Assembly (NCBI GenBank): GCA_922989275.2
Contig: OV277869.1
Coordinates: 3,401,190 to 3,465,189, forward strand
Source: Gari tellinella
Taxonomy: Eukaryota > Mollusca > Bivalvia > Cardiida > Psammobiidae
Length of the DNA stretch: 64,000 bases
Reading direction: 5' to 3'
The notes under the pieces were generated by a model that did not search any database, was not told the origin of the DNA, and worked only from the letters and a program-made list of their open reading frames with translations. Shown piece after piece: positions 1 through 11,040 of this stretch (its first letter is position 1; every line of letters starts with the position of its first letter). A program made the position numbers and the translations under genes.

Positions 1-485
1 GAGCGATTTCACGCAATAATTATGAATAACAACTTGTTTATTTTCTTTATTTCTCTCTCAGTTCAAAATGCCTTACCGATTTAGATTGTATTGTATTAGA
101 TACATACGTAGCGACTAACGTGCTCCCTCGAAAGAAGCTTCAAATAATCAAGGGCTTGCATTCTCAGACCGAAGACTAATTTTAATAACTTATAAGCAAT
201 CAAGTGTCATAACATCAATAGTTTACACCCCCGGACAATCATAACTGATTATAATTGGGGTCACTAGCGTGTCATCTCCAATAATCAGCCCTAATCCCCG
301 GCTATCATGTATGGGAGGTGTTAATTAAAGCCCTGCAGCGTATTACGCAATCTTAACACATCGGCCTATGGGCGCTTACCGTTTGTCAAGTTAGGCTTTA
401 GAGTCTTGTTCCACTGTATTGTACACACCCCCAAATTGCAGAAAAAAGATTTTATGATAAAAGTGTGCACAATACATAGCTAAAG
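1..485. other. No gene recognised
   Basis: AT-rich non-coding sequence at the window edge. I see no exon, repeat family member or RNA gene that I can support here. Confidence 0.4.
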
Positions 486-530
486 ACGGTAAACACGTTT
501 ATTGGGAAAGAATAACATATTCTCCATTCA
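486..530. repeat. Family B inverted-repeat element, end fragment
   Basis: This short stretch matches the right end of the family B elements (AAACGCGTTTATTGGGAAAG then AATAACAGATTCTCCACTG in full copies). The hairpin core and the other end are missing, so it is a truncated relic. Confidence 0.6.
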
Positions 531-769
531 GGGGTTAAAAAATTCTGAAATTTGTTACTCGTCCTGCATAAAAGATAATGAAGGCCATCCAGAAAATGCA
601 CTTGCCCTGTACATTAGACAGAAGGGAAAAAGCATGCAGGACGAGTGGAGTTTTTTTAGCCCTGCCATTGTATCACTGTTTCTCATTAGTAACCAGAGTC
701 TGCCAAGTTATCTCCCCTGGGTTGGTTACCAGTCCTTCACTGGACAGACCATGATCAGAACGAGAACCA

Positions 770-959
770 CAGGGCTCCAGATAAGTGGAGTTTTTCAAAA
801 ACTAAAATCTTTATTTCTGCTCTAAAGCTTATGGTGTCACTACTCATTAGAATCGTCTCGCAGAGACGATTCTAATGAGTAGTAACACCATAGGATTTGG
901 TGCTGTATAAGTGATAAAATTTGAGATTTGTTCAGATTACTCTCTTATCTGGAGCCCTG
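770..959. mobile_element. Family A MITE, copy A1, intact with 6-bp target duplication
   Basis: The termini are CAGGGCTCCAGATAAG and its inverted partner CTTATCTGGAGCCCTG. The centre is a long palindrome around GAATCGTCTCGCAGAGACGATTC. The element is flanked by GAACCA on both sides (764-769 and 960-965), a clean 6-bp target-site duplication. It has no coding capacity, so it is a non-autonomous DNA transposon. Confidence 0.9.
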
Positions 960-1051
960 GAACCAATTGCCATGCTGTGTAATGGAAGCTCTGAGAATAA
1001 CAAAGGTGTTAAACTTGTATGGTAAATCGACTGGTAGATGGACAAGTACGC

Positions 1052-2431
1052 AAATCTTGGGTTTGAGTTCTTCTTTTATTCCAATAATTATTTATAATTA
1101 GGTCTTAAACAAGGAAATACGATATTATAGATCTAAATATAATTTTGCTGTATGCGCTTTAGCTAAAAGGCATCAAGGTCAAATGCAAGGCACCCTGGAT
1201 AAATTGAAACAGAATTAGTTGTTACTTACCAGCTGGTCGTAGTACAAAGAGATGTAATATTAAATTAAAATATAAATGATAAGGGAAGTCCTTTCGCCTT
1301 CAAGAGTTGTAGCCTAACCATGGCATGCATTATTTGGTGGTTGTTTTTTGATGAGATGTCATTCTCACCAATCTGTATGAATGTGGTGTGGAACCTGTTC
1401 AGTCTCTGTTGCTGTAGAAGCGGAAGAAGCCTGTCTACTGTTAATCCACCAGTTCCGAAAGCCTCGTCAGTCTCTCTGCCTCCCATCCATGCCTTCTCCA
1501 TCCGACGCATAGCCGTCTAATGTAGCTATGGCCAAATATGCCGCAGTGGGCAGAGCACCAGATAAGGGTAGTTTTTCAAAAACTAAAATCTTTATTTCTG
1601 AATTAAACCCTATGGTGTCACTACTCATTAGAATCGTCTCTTCGAGACGATTCTAATGAGTAGTAACACCATAGGATTTGGTGCTAAAAAGATGAGAAAA
1701 TGTTGGATTTGTTGAAATAACTACCTCTTATCTGGAGCCCTAAGTGGGGTCCTTCGCTGTTCTTCCATTGAAATGTCTCCTTGAAAGCCATGATTGAGTA
1801 TGAACTTTCTAACTCGATCAGTGTATTTTACAGGGCTCCAAATGTTGGGTTTGAGTTCATCTTTTATTCCAATAATTATTTATAATTAGGTCTTAAACAA
1901 GGAAATACGATATTATAGATCTAAATATAATTTTGCTGTATGCGTTTTAGCTAAAAGCCATCGAGGTCAAATGCAAGGTACCATGGATAAATTGAAACAG
2001 AATTAGTTATGTTACTTACTAGCTGGTCGTAGTACAAAGAGATGTAATATTATATTAAAGTATAAATGATAAGGGAAGTCCTTTCGCCTTCAAGAGTTGT
2101 AGCCTAACCATGGCATGCATTTTTTGGTTGTTGTTTTTTGATGAGATGTCATTCTCACCAATTTGTATGAATATTGTGTGGAACCTGTTCAGTCTGTTGC
2201 TGTAGAAGCGGTAGAAGCCTGTCTACTGTTAATCCACCAGTTCCGAACGCCTCGCCAGACCAGGGTACCGTAGTCTCTCTGCCTCCCAGCCATGCCTTCT
2301 CCATCTAAGGCATAGCCGTCTAATGTAGCTATGGCCAAATATGCCGCAGTGGGGTCCTTCGCTGTTCTGCCATTGAAATGTCTCCTTGAAAGCCATGATT
2401 GAGTATGAACTTAACTCGATCAGTGCATTTT
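1052..2431. repeat. Tandem segmental duplication, two ~590-bp units
   Basis: Unit 1 (about 1052-1832) and unit 2 (about 1846-2431) share long near-identical stretches, for example ATTCCAATAATTATTTATAA and GCTATGGCCAAATATGCCGC. Unit 1 contains the family A element A2 and unit 2 lacks it, so unit 2 shows the pre-insertion site. No coding content recognised. Confidence 0.85.
1551..1742. mobile_element. Family A MITE, copy A2, with empty site next door
   Basis: Termini CAGAGCACCAGATAAG and CTTATCTGGAGCCCTA are flanked by AGTGGG on both sides (1545-1550 and 1743-1748). The paralogous unit at about 2345-2355 reads GCAGTGGGGTCC without the element, as expected for a site before insertion. Confidence 0.92.
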
Positions 2432-2939
2432 ATATACACTGTTTATTAATGTGATACAGTTCAATTTAATATGATAGTGTTACAAATCGCTTGCATGGTG
2501 AACATCGCTCACCCCATTATTAACTGACTTGAGTGTAATTAGGACTTCGCACTTTGTGCAGTATGAATGCTTTCTTATACAGAACAAATAGTGTATACCC
2601 ATATCAAATCGTGATAAAAAAAACCTTCTGATAAATAAGACAAGATGAAAAAAGTTTAATTGAAATGAATTTGAAATTTGAAATAAAATACGTCGATGGA
2701 TAGCTGACGGTCTAGACTGTAGAGGCATCTGCTCTGCTAGCTTGAAAGGCTGGAACCTTTCTGACTGCAGTTACTGCAGCTGCTTCCTTGCACAAGACTT
2801 TGCTTCAAATGAATAATTGTCAAAACTTTATTCCCGTGTTTGATCTTATCCAGTCATAATACACTATTTTGCTTTGATATCATTGGAATGAATAATGAAT
2901 AGTCCTGTCATTAAAGTCGCCTGTAAAATAGGCTGAGAG
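2432..2939. other. No gene recognised
   Basis: AT-rich sequence without a supported exon, repeat or RNA gene. Confidence 0.35.
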
Positions 2940-3026
2940 GTTCTTAAGTGCGCTAGAGTACAACATGTTGGGTGTTGGAAGGTCGCTGGACATGCCAGTG
3001 GCCATGTTGTTTTAAACTTTCAGCGC
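2940..3026 (-). pseudogene. 5' scrap of CCHC-type retrotransposon ORF1
   Basis: Read on the minus strand, this begins with the same peptide (MATG, then a Ser-Ser-x-Leu-Pro stretch) as ORF1 of the non-LTR element at 13.4-14.9 kb and continues for about 30 codons. Only the 5' end is present, which is unusual because non-LTR copies normally lose their 5' end. Confidence 0.55.
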
Positions 3027-3109
3027 AAATCTAGTAGCAGTAGTCAGATGGTTGGAACTATCATCCTTCCATGCTGTGGACACTTCTGATTGTTCAGACC
3101 ACAGCAGAT

Positions 3110-3585
3110 GTAGCACACAGGATGGTTGGATGGACATCTGGTCTCCTTCGTCTGGGAGGTGTAAATTGGTTTTCAGAAATCATGTCAGGATGAGGCAAAG
3201 GTGGAGTGCTAAGAAATGGTGAAAAGCCTCGCGCAGTAGCATCCAGTGCATCAATCGGCTAGCCTTTGAGGTTGTGCTAGGAAAAATCCCAGGTACGTGC
3301 TTGGCGGATTTGGCATCTTCGGTGTGCAGCCAACAAAAACGGCCCTTTTTCTTCTCTGCTGTAGTCGACGGGGGTAGAGATATTCTTTGTAGATATGAGG
3401 CGGATTCCCATTTCACGTTGAGCGTAAAACTTCGATATCCACATCATAAGTCTCTACCCCGTAGGCTCACACAGGATGGTTGGATGAACATCTGGTCTCC
3501 CCTGGTGTGGGAGGTTGTTGGTGCTGTCATCCTTCCAGGCTGTGATTACTTCTGGTTCTTCGGATCACAGCAGAGGTAGTGTTGG
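3110..3585. repeat. Local duplicated segment
   Basis: A stretch around CACAGGATGGTTGGATGGAC and CATCTGGTCTCC at 3116-3165 recurs at 3468-3520 with the same downstream context (shared GATCACAGCAGA and CATCCTTCCA words). No protein was recognised in either strand. Confidence 0.5.
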
Positions 3586-3768
3586 GTGGGGGTTGGGTCT
3601 GTGCCTTTATTAGAACAAAATTACATAGATACATGGCATGTTAACATGATATGAGAAAGTTGGGTGGGTTCTTTGGTAGGGGTTGAGTTGTGTCCTCTTT
3701 GTTTGAGGCTCATAATTGGCTTGGGGTAGGTATTGATTGATTGTCCTTGTTTGTCAAGGCTCATATAT

Positions 3769-3836
3769 CCAATATTTTTTTCACTTATACAGCACCAAAT
3801 CCTATGGTGTTACTACTCGTTAGAATCGTCTCGAAG
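3769..3836. mobile_element. Family A MITE, half copy
   Basis: This matches one arm of family A from the internal CACCAAATCCTATGGTG segment up to the centre of the palindrome and then stops abruptly. It is a truncated copy. Confidence 0.6.
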
Positions 3837-4071
3837 ATTATAAAGGGGTGGAAAATTAATTATATCGGGCTAAAATGATAAGGTTAAAATATTGATTGAT
3901 CTTAATGATAAATGCTTAAAAAGGAAATGCCACCTAAACTGATAAATACAGCGCTTACCTTTCTAGCTGAGTACTGTACTAACTCGGAGCGTAGATAAAC
4001 AAATACATGTAAGTAGTTATTTTACGGCATGACCTAGCACACAGGCTGCACGGTATGCTCGTGCAAGTTAA

Positions 4072-4514
4072 TGTCGTACTATGGCCGTGTAAATAAGTAC
4101 TAAGCAGACATCGTTTTAACTTCTTTTATTCATCAACATCTCGTCTAAACATATGCTTCGGACCTCTGATTGCTATCAGACCTTAATTAGCATCTCGCTA
4201 AGCTCCCAAATTCTTCTCCCTGAGACGGAGATAAAATCTCCTTATATACAGAAATTAGCGGAAACGCCAAATGCATCAATACATAACTGACCTCTGAAAG
4301 GACCGTTATCCAGACGCATTTCATAGCTTTTATTACTTAATTTGGAAATACAGCAATCATTAATTTTATACCGAAGCATATTTCTTGTATCATAGCCGGA
4401 AGTAAATACAAATATTGATTTCAAATACAGTAACACCTGACTAAAATACAGTTTCTATCCTAAACACCTGACTAAAATACAGTTACATCTGTCTAAAACT
4501 ATCATAATACTACA
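4072..4514 (-). repeat. 3' LTR of a minus-strand LTR retrotransposon
   Basis: It begins TGTCGTACTATGG and ends TAATACTACA on the plus strand, so it has the TG...CA ends of an LTR. It matches 9169-9612 almost base for base; I find one indel and two substitutions. Because the element's coding frames run on the minus strand, this is the 3' LTR. No target duplication is obvious outside it. Confidence 0.9.
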
Positions 4515-5066
4515 CCTCCCTTTCTCTTCTTTAAAAAATTGTGAGTACAATTTAAATAGAAAATTTTCATCCATCCCTTCCTTTCCCCACAAAGAAGTAA
4601 TCGACCTTTTGATGATTAGTTCTTGTCGAAACTGAAGGGCATAATAGCAAAATTTTCATAAACACACATGTAATTATACAGTATTTCCCATTAACCCGTA
4701 AAATCCAGCAGGTATAGCCTGCAGCTAATTAACAACTACCACCGACACTTATCTAAACATCTTAACTACAGAAAACATGTGATATGACAATACAATCATC
4801 AATACATTTAACACAATACATTAAATCACCTTAACATCAAAATCAAACAAATCCTTAATTGTCCGTTATGGTCCGTTTTGAAAATAAAATAAAACACATT
4901 GGAAATAATCCATAACTTGACGCATGTCACTGGAACAGTCTCCACAATAATATTAATAATAAAAACAAGAACACACTATGTTAACATTCAAAAAAAAATC
5001 TCAATGTCCTTATCCAGTCCAAACTTTTCCAGGGGCGTTTCCACATATCATCAATAAGGTATTTGG
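4515..5066. other. Untranslated 3' part of the LTR element
   Basis: AT-rich interior between the small ORF and the 3' LTR. No frame or repeat recognised. A purine-rich tract next to the LTR (GAAAGGGAGG read on the minus strand, about 4515-4530) is a candidate polypurine tract for plus-strand priming. Confidence 0.4.
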
Positions 5067-5405
5067 TTAAATCCGCTGGAATTTATCTTCTAAATTCCAT
5101 ACATAGAGTTCAGCGATTTTATACGCCACTGAATTTGTGTCCGTATATGGTAATAACGGTAGTCCCAGCTGGTGATATGTGACTGCCATGTCACGCACGT
5201 CCTCCCTCGGCCAGTATATGAGATCGTCGATCCCTCTCTTGATAAGCGTTGTTGTAACATCGTCTAAAAATAGACGACGCTCATCTGTTGTCACGAAGTC
5301 CTTGAAAAAGGACTCCTCTATCCAGTCCAAGTATATCACTAAAAGTTGACCCGCCGTATAAATGGCTGTGTCGTACGGTCCATTTTCAATGAATCTAGCG
5401 GCCAT
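5067..5405 (-). CDS. Unrecognised 112-aa ORF downstream of the envelope-like gene
   Basis: An intact minus-strand frame of 112 codons starts at an ATG (5405-5403) and lies between the envelope-like stop and the 3' LTR. The product is acidic and rich in aromatic residues, with no signal peptide, transmembrane segment or cysteine pattern that I can see. It resembles no family I recognise. Its place in the element suggests an accessory gene, as seen in some retroviruses and env-bearing elements; that is inference from position only. It is open while the rest of the interior is broken. Confidence 0.5.
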   Translation of the reverse strand: MAARFIENGPYDTAIYTAGQLLVIYLDWIEESFFKDFVTTDERRLFLDDVTTTLIKRGIDDLIYWPREDVRDMAVTYHQLGLPLLPYTDTNSVAYKIAELYVWNLEDKFQRI

Positions 5406-5641
5406 GATGATGTTGGTTTGTTGTTGTTGTTGTAGTTAGCGATAAATAATCGTAGTTAGTAGAATAGAATGAAATTGCAAGTGCCTTCTAATAAAATTTT
5501 CGACATATATATACTACCGAGCAAAGTTTGTGACGTCATTTACGTAACGGCATTACGTAACTTCCTCAGAAATTTGTCAGATGGGATTTTATTTAACGTT
5601 TCCTGTTTCCGTGTGAAAATTCTGTCCACCCGCTTGATATG

Positions 5642-6037
5642 TTAAGGGTTAACCTTTAGTCTGTCGGGTGTGCATGTTGAATCGGCCGTTTCACATGGAA
5701 TGTTTGGGTATAGAAAGCGCACAGTCTTGTTTTGTAAAGATGTTGTGATGAAAGGTTCTTGTTCAGCATGGGTTGGCGCTGTTGGAAGTGTCATTTCGGC
5801 CAGTAGTCCTTTCTTGAGCTTTTGTAACTCGACGTGCCCTGTGAAGTTTCTCTCTAAACGTTTAGAATTGTGCTTACGAGTGGCTAGCCAATTTGTCATA
5901 CTTCTATAAATTTTGAATTTATATAGGACAAAGATTATTATCCCTATTAACAAAACAGCTGTGGTAATCGCGATGATTTGTTTCCAATTTGTAGTAAGGA
6001 AGGAAAACGGTGTGTCTTCATTTTGTAAGGTATTTAG
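5642..6037 (-). pseudogene. Envelope-like protein, C-terminal part
   Basis: Minus-strand frame of about 130 codons ending at TAA (5644-5642). It has a Trp-Lys anchor followed by a roughly 20-residue hydrophobic membrane segment (minus strand about 5985-5925) and a basic cytoplasmic tail of about 85 residues. This is the usual layout of a fusion/envelope glycoprotein carboxy end. It is separated from its N-terminal part by the hAT-type element at 6038-8498, so the gene is broken. The role is inferred from position in an LTR element and topology, not from a recognised sequence family. Confidence 0.6.
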
Positions 6038-8498
6038 TAGGGATGGGTATTGCCAGAAATTTCGTATTGCAATATATTGCGATACTCTATCACCGTATTG
6101 CAATACGTATTGCAATATATTGCATGTTAATAAAGTGAACTTAAAAAGTGTATAAGGGTGTTGAAATCTGAATGTTATCTTGGAGATGCAACAATTAACA
6201 ATGATCTATTACATACATTTAACTTTTAATCTCCAACAGCTATCCAAACATTTGTGGAATAGTAGTACTGCTAGCTACTGTGGTTGGTTTATTGCAATTT
6301 TTTATACAAAATGGGTTCAATCCCTAAAAAGGGTTTGTAAAATCCGGCAAAAGGCTTTCAAAAGAGCCTAAGAAACGTATGTTTATATGGTGAATGCCAT
6401 ATTTGGCTTCTTAACTACATGACATTCATGAACTACAGTGTTTTCTCTAGAGCCAAAATTTAGGGGGTCAAGTTTGACCCCCTGTTTAAAAAAGTGGGGG
6501 TCATTTAGAAAAATCAGGGGTCATATATATTTCTGACTTGAATTATCTTAATTAATGCATATAAGGTGTTACAACTGATTATGCACGGTTGGTTTGAAGT
6601 GTTAGCAGAACAGGTTCTAAGTTATTATGATCTATGAGAAAGTAGTGTAGCTTTAACATCTGTTTGGTAATGGTCTGCTCTGTTAGCAAGGTGCAGAAGA
6701 CCTTCAAAGGTGTATAGGAGAGGGTTAATTAACTTGAAAATTTCAGTTTTTTGAATGCAGGTAATAATCAAAATTCAACAGAAATTCAACGTTCGGCCTG
6801 TCTCTCACTTTAAACTTACAGAAAGTTTCAATAAGAGTGAAACTCCAAGTCAGAAACAGCTAGTAATACTTGTGTTTTTCTTGACTGAAACAAATAGTTA
6901 AGCTCACATCTTATGATCTACTGAAAGAATATCTGTCTTTTTCTGGAGTTTCCCGTTTTTGCCACTTTCATACCGTAGCCGAAAGTTTTTCTCAAACCAT
7001 GCATGCTGTTCGTTACCGGGTTCGCTGCCGACGCTGTTTTGGATGCAGTTTCTTCACTCGTTTGATTCTTTTCTGCTTCAAGGCATTGATTTTTTACGAT
7101 CAGCACCGTAATCAGAGTTTTCTTTTTTTATTAAAATGCAATTTGTCTCCGTTGCTTCGGAGCTTTCGTAAAGTTTTATTCAACTTGACATATTGCGGGA
7201 AGACGTTTTAATATTGTCCGGGTACTGGAACGTATGTCGGATTATATTCTGTATCCGTAATAATTCCACACAATTTGATAATTGAAGATTATTATTTGAG
7301 TTGCATGTCTTTATTTATAAGAAACAATTGTATTGGATCGAAGGTAATAAAATATTCAACGTTTACTGATAACTATTCATTGGTTTGAAATCGTCGAAGC
7401 CGTACCGAGATACGTAACTTGAACGGGAAATTGCACCGTAATTTTAGTCAGGTTCCCGAATGTGATGAAGACAGGGAACCAGGCTACCGGAATTGAGGCC
7501 AGCAAGGTGCTCACGCATGCGCAAAATAACAGCAACATGTAAACAGAATCACTGCTTCTCGACGCCGACTTTCGGTTTATAAGATGGCAATTTCTTCGGA
7601 GTTAAAGATACAATTTAGGGCTGAAATATTGTTGCGTCAAGAAAAACGCAGGTTACAAATTTGGTTGCGCCAAACGTGAATTTTCTGCGCCAAAAACGCA
7701 AAAACGCGCTCTCGAGAAAACACTGGAACTACATGAACTTGAATTCATTCCATTTTTGTGACAATGAGCGCTCTGAAAACAAGAGCGTTTGCGCTGAACT
7801 GCCAGCTGCACCAGTAGTCAAACTTATATTCGGGAGATGACTGCGAATATGCGAAGTGAAATTTGTCGTACCGCCTAGATTTCTCAAAGTTCTGCATTGC
7901 ATTTCAGACAAACGGCACTATTTTCGATTATTTCGTTCGTTGATGTGTTCTTTTGAATACCGACATAGGCCCACACTGCCGATTTTCCCTTCGGATTTTT
8001 CAACGCTATGAAATTGTCCGCCATGATTGTTTCCAATGAATACAGACAGGGCATGGTATAAAACGGAGCCAGTTGACAGTATCAGACAAACTTCTTATAA
8101 CATTTTGAAAATATAGAAAGCGTTTCTAAAATAACCAACACTGGTCAGTATTTGATATATATCTAGATTCTATCGGAAACTATACGCTTTAAACTCAGAA
8201 ATAATTTTTTTCTTATGATTTTTAATAAAGATGTTAAATCTGGGATATACGCTGATTCGGCAGCGATTTATACAATACCATGTGCTGAAAACAACAACGG
8301 ATACTTCCTGTTCTCTGTAAGCGGCGTATAAAGCTCCAAGAAAACAAGATTATGAACATTTTCAGGCGTGATACAAAGCAAATTGAATCAATTCATCATT
8401 TAGGAAAAAACCCGGTTTATTGCGGCAACGAACCGGTTTTTATTGTTTTCAGAACGAATTGCAATAAACGGGTAAATCGGTTTTATTGCGCATCCCTA
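6038..8498. mobile_element. hAT-type DNA transposon inserted in the envelope-like gene
   Basis: Both ends carry the short inverted terminus TAGGGATG. The direct repeat GTATTTAG flanks them at 6030-6037 and 8499-8506, an 8-bp target duplication as expected for hAT. Subterminal regions are full of ATTGCAATA and related words. I recognise no transposase; the longest frames (for example 6918-7106 minus, 62 codons) show no BED finger or hAT dimerisation motif. It is probably non-autonomous or decayed. Confidence 0.85.
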
Positions 8499-9010
8499 GT
8501 ATTTAGGTAAGCGATGCCATCAATAAATTGGTCCAAAGGTAAACTTTTGATTTTCTTGAGATAAGGGGGTATTTTAATGTTGGATATATTCGAAAAATGA
8601 GTTTGAAGCGGTTTCCAAATTTCGCCTATCGGAATTGGTGAAAACTGGACGGTGTCCAGGTTATAATTTCTTAACAGTCCTTGGTGGGAGCTATTTCGTT
8701 CGAAAAACATGGGCAAATAGAGTTTGTTGCTATAAGCGTCACATGATGCTGGTATCGTTAAACTCGCTAAATAAGGTTTAACAGGGATTTCAAAATGTGA
8801 CCCATTGATGCATTTAGCTGTCAACGTTAACGGAGTGTCTGTTAGCAGGAGCCATTTATTGTCTGATAACAGTTTGGCCTGAGGAAAAATTGTATCGGTT
8901 GACAACTGCATGGTACAGGTGTTTTGACGATTGATCAGGTAAGAATTTATTAAACATGATTGAGTATCATAAACCGATTGGAATCCCCTTGTTACACTAC
9001 ATATATTCAT
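8499..9010 (-). pseudogene. Envelope-like protein, N-terminal part
   Basis: Minus-strand frame of about 170 codons containing scattered cysteines and NxS/T sites, consistent with an ectodomain. It is cut at 8499 by the hAT-type element, and its phase agrees with the C-terminal part across the target duplication. The start at 9010 is only the first ATG after an upstream stop. No signal peptide is evident, so the true 5' end was probably lost or joined by splicing. Confidence 0.6.
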
Positions 9011-9065
9011 TTCCTGTTCTATCAGTTAAATTTTGTAGAAATTGTGCAAATTCTGGATCAGCCAT
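8997..9065 (-). pseudogene. Start of a Gag-like ORF, truncated
   Basis: A minus-strand ATG (9065-9063) about 100 bp inside the 5' LTR opens a 22-codon frame ending at a TAG that overlaps the beginning of the envelope-like frame in another phase. Its position after the leader is where gag begins in LTR retrotransposons. The remainder of gag and all of pol appear to have been deleted at this point. Confidence 0.45.
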
Positions 9066-9139
9066 TTTTCTCTTTAACACAAATCTAACCTAAGATTGAA
9101 ATTTCACTTACTAGTATAGTGGTGTTGTACTTCATTGTT

Positions 9140-9160
9140 CGCTCGTGGTCTCGGCTCCAA
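9140..9160 (-). other. Putative primer-binding site
   Basis: Reading the minus strand just inside the 5' LTR gives TGGAGCCGAGACCACGAGC about eight bases after the LTR edge. It starts with TGG as primer-binding sites do (complement of a tRNA CCA end). I cannot name the tRNA. Confidence 0.35.
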
Positions 9161-9168
9161 AATCGCTA

Positions 9169-9612
9169 TGTCGTACTATGGCCGTGTAAATAAGTACTAA
9201 GCAGACATCGTTTTAACTTCTTTTATTCATCAACATCTCGTCTAAACATATGCTTCGGACCTCTGATTGCTATCAGACCTTAATTAGCATCTCCGCTAAG
9301 CTCCCAAATTCTTCTCCCTGAGACCGAGATAAAATCTCCTTATATACAGAAATTAGCGGAAACGCCAAATGCATCAATACATAACTGACCTCTGAAAGGA
9401 CCGTTATCCAGACGCATTTCATAGCTTTTATTACTTAATTTGGAAATACAGCAATCATTAATTTTATACCGAAGCATATTTCTTGTATCATAGCCGGAAG
9501 TAAATACAAATATTGATTTCAAATACAGTAACACCTGACTAAAATACAGTTTCTATCCTAAACACCTGACTAAAATACAGTTACATCCGTCTAAAACTAT
9601 CATAATACTACA
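9169..9612 (-). repeat. 5' LTR of the minus-strand LTR retrotransposon
   Basis: Second copy of the LTR (compare 4072-4514), one base longer because of an extra C near 9293. On the minus strand it starts TGTAGTATTATGAT. It should contain the promoter. Confidence 0.9.
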
Positions 9613-9829
9613 TTAGACAAAAAGACCAATGAAAAATATAGTTGGTGTACGTGTATTATAATAATTTAGAAGTATATATTTTAATTTACTATATATTAAA
9701 TTGACCACAATCATTATTTACTCTGTAAAATAGTTATTAAAATCTTCGTATAAGTCAGATACCGATACTTGTTCTCTTCAAAAGTATCCGGTAACAAGGG
9801 TAAGAAGACTGTTTCGCTCGGACGAACAA

Positions 9830-9915
9830 CAAAGGCTGGGAGGAGGTTTCTTAAGTGCATTAGTGTAGGACAGACATCGTAAGGTCGCTGGACGTGCCAG
9901 TGGCCATGTTTTCAA
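9830..9915 (-). pseudogene. 5' scrap of CCHC-type retrotransposon ORF1
   Basis: The minus strand again begins with the MATG start peptide and then breaks with stops. The flanking plus-strand text (for example GTGCCAGTGGCCATG) matches the region near 2990-3020, so both are copies of the same 5' fragment. Confidence 0.5.
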
Positions 9916-10117
9916 CTTTCAGCGTAAATTTAGTAGCAGTAGTCGGATGATTGGAACTGTCATCCTTCCACAGATATTGTTTATACCGTGAGGCAGGCAT
10001 GTGTATTGAGACTCATTGCATTTCGGTTGTTCGTCGCAAGAGGTTACCATGTATTGTCAAGCACCCTGCTTTATCCCATGTAATCCTGCAAATACTAATG
10101 TAAAAATCTAACATGTA

Positions 10118-10363
10118 CAGTGGAGAAAACGTTATTCTTTCCCAATAAACGCGTTTACGCTCAAACTATTATTTTCACTGCAAACAGTTTGGAGCCAAAT
10201 CAGACGCCGGGTAACCCGGCGTCTGATCAGGCTCCAAACTGTTTGCCACCAAGATAAAGATGAATTATCAGAATTGTCAAAAAGTTGTACTTTTCTACGT
10301 TTTAGTGTTTTGCGTTTGCGTACGTTTGCGTTTAAACGGGAAAGAATAACAGATTCTCCACTG
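10118..10363. mobile_element. Family B MITE, copy B1
   Basis: TA-flanked element with CAGTGGAG...CTCCACTG ends. The central cruciform is AAACAGTTTGGAGCC then GATCAGACGCCGGG and its exact inverse. No coding capacity. The TA target and CAGT start point to the Tc1/mariner/pogo group. Confidence 0.88.
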
Positions 10364-10467
10364 TACATACCTATCATAATTATCAACCTACCACTTACAC
10401 TAATGCATTAAATAAATATTTGCCAGAGTCCAGGCTGTCTTACTGATAACTTTTAGCCACTTTTAGG

Positions 10468-11040
10468 TTACATGTTTATTTTATTGTTGTTCCACTGTGC
10501 ACCTACAGTCGTATTGCATGGTGATCTACTTATGCTTGTTGAATACAGAAGCCTTACTGTGAATACACTTAGTACACTTAGTATTGGCTCAAGTTTGATT
10601 TTTGAGTTTGCTATGGGCTCATTGTTTGGGGAGAAGATGGCTATACCTGATCCTGCAGAGTCTGAGCCTTTGCTACCATCAGTGTATATTTTAGTGAAGT
10701 CTGCATAATTATCCGTTATAAATTTATCAGCTTGATCTTTCATTAGCTGTGTATCAGAGGATCCTTTGTCTATGAGTCCTGAGAGTGATAAATTTGGGGT
10801 GCACAGGTGGTTGATATTGCTCAGAGAGCAGAAAGTTGCTTTCTGTATCTGAACATCATCCAGTCCAAAATTGGTAATAGACCGTCTTACTGTATGGCAG
10901 TATGGCCTTTCTATGTGTGGTGCGAGTAGGCTATCCTTGAAAACACTAAAGTCTTGCAAATAGTCATTAATTGGTAAATTGTTTCCTAATGTGCTGAATC
11001 TAGCCCAGTATTTTAATGCGTTTTGTTCGAGTTGGAACAA
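10468..11040 (-). pseudogene. Non-LTR retrotransposon ORF2, RNase H-side fragment
   Basis: A 190-codon minus-strand frame contains the RNase H opening motif IYTDGSK followed by SAGSGIAIF, preceded by about 120 residues typical of the stretch linking reverse transcriptase to RNase H. The rest of the RNase H domain is missing. Upstream on the minus strand (11041-11165) the sequence jumps directly to the start of the endonuclease (ILYWNARG), so reverse transcriptase has been deleted from this copy. Confidence 0.7.

Larger units (their letters stand above)
4072..9612 (-). mobile_element. LTR retrotransposon with envelope-like gene, internally deleted
   Basis: Two 443/444-bp direct repeats with TG...CA ends enclose, in minus-strand order, a Gag-like start codon and short frame, an envelope-like frame, a small ORF and the 3' LTR. 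Protease, reverse transcriptase, RNase H and integrase are all missing, so this copy cannot move by itself. The near identity of the LTRs implies recent insertion. The envelope frame carries a later hAT-type insertion. Whether the lineage is Gypsy/Metaviridae or BEL cannot be decided without a polymerase. Confidence 0.85.

Noticed and set aside
4242..4436. 64-codon ORF found in both LTRs
   Set aside because: It lies within the LTR on the minus strand and recurs at 9340-9534 only because the LTRs are duplicates.
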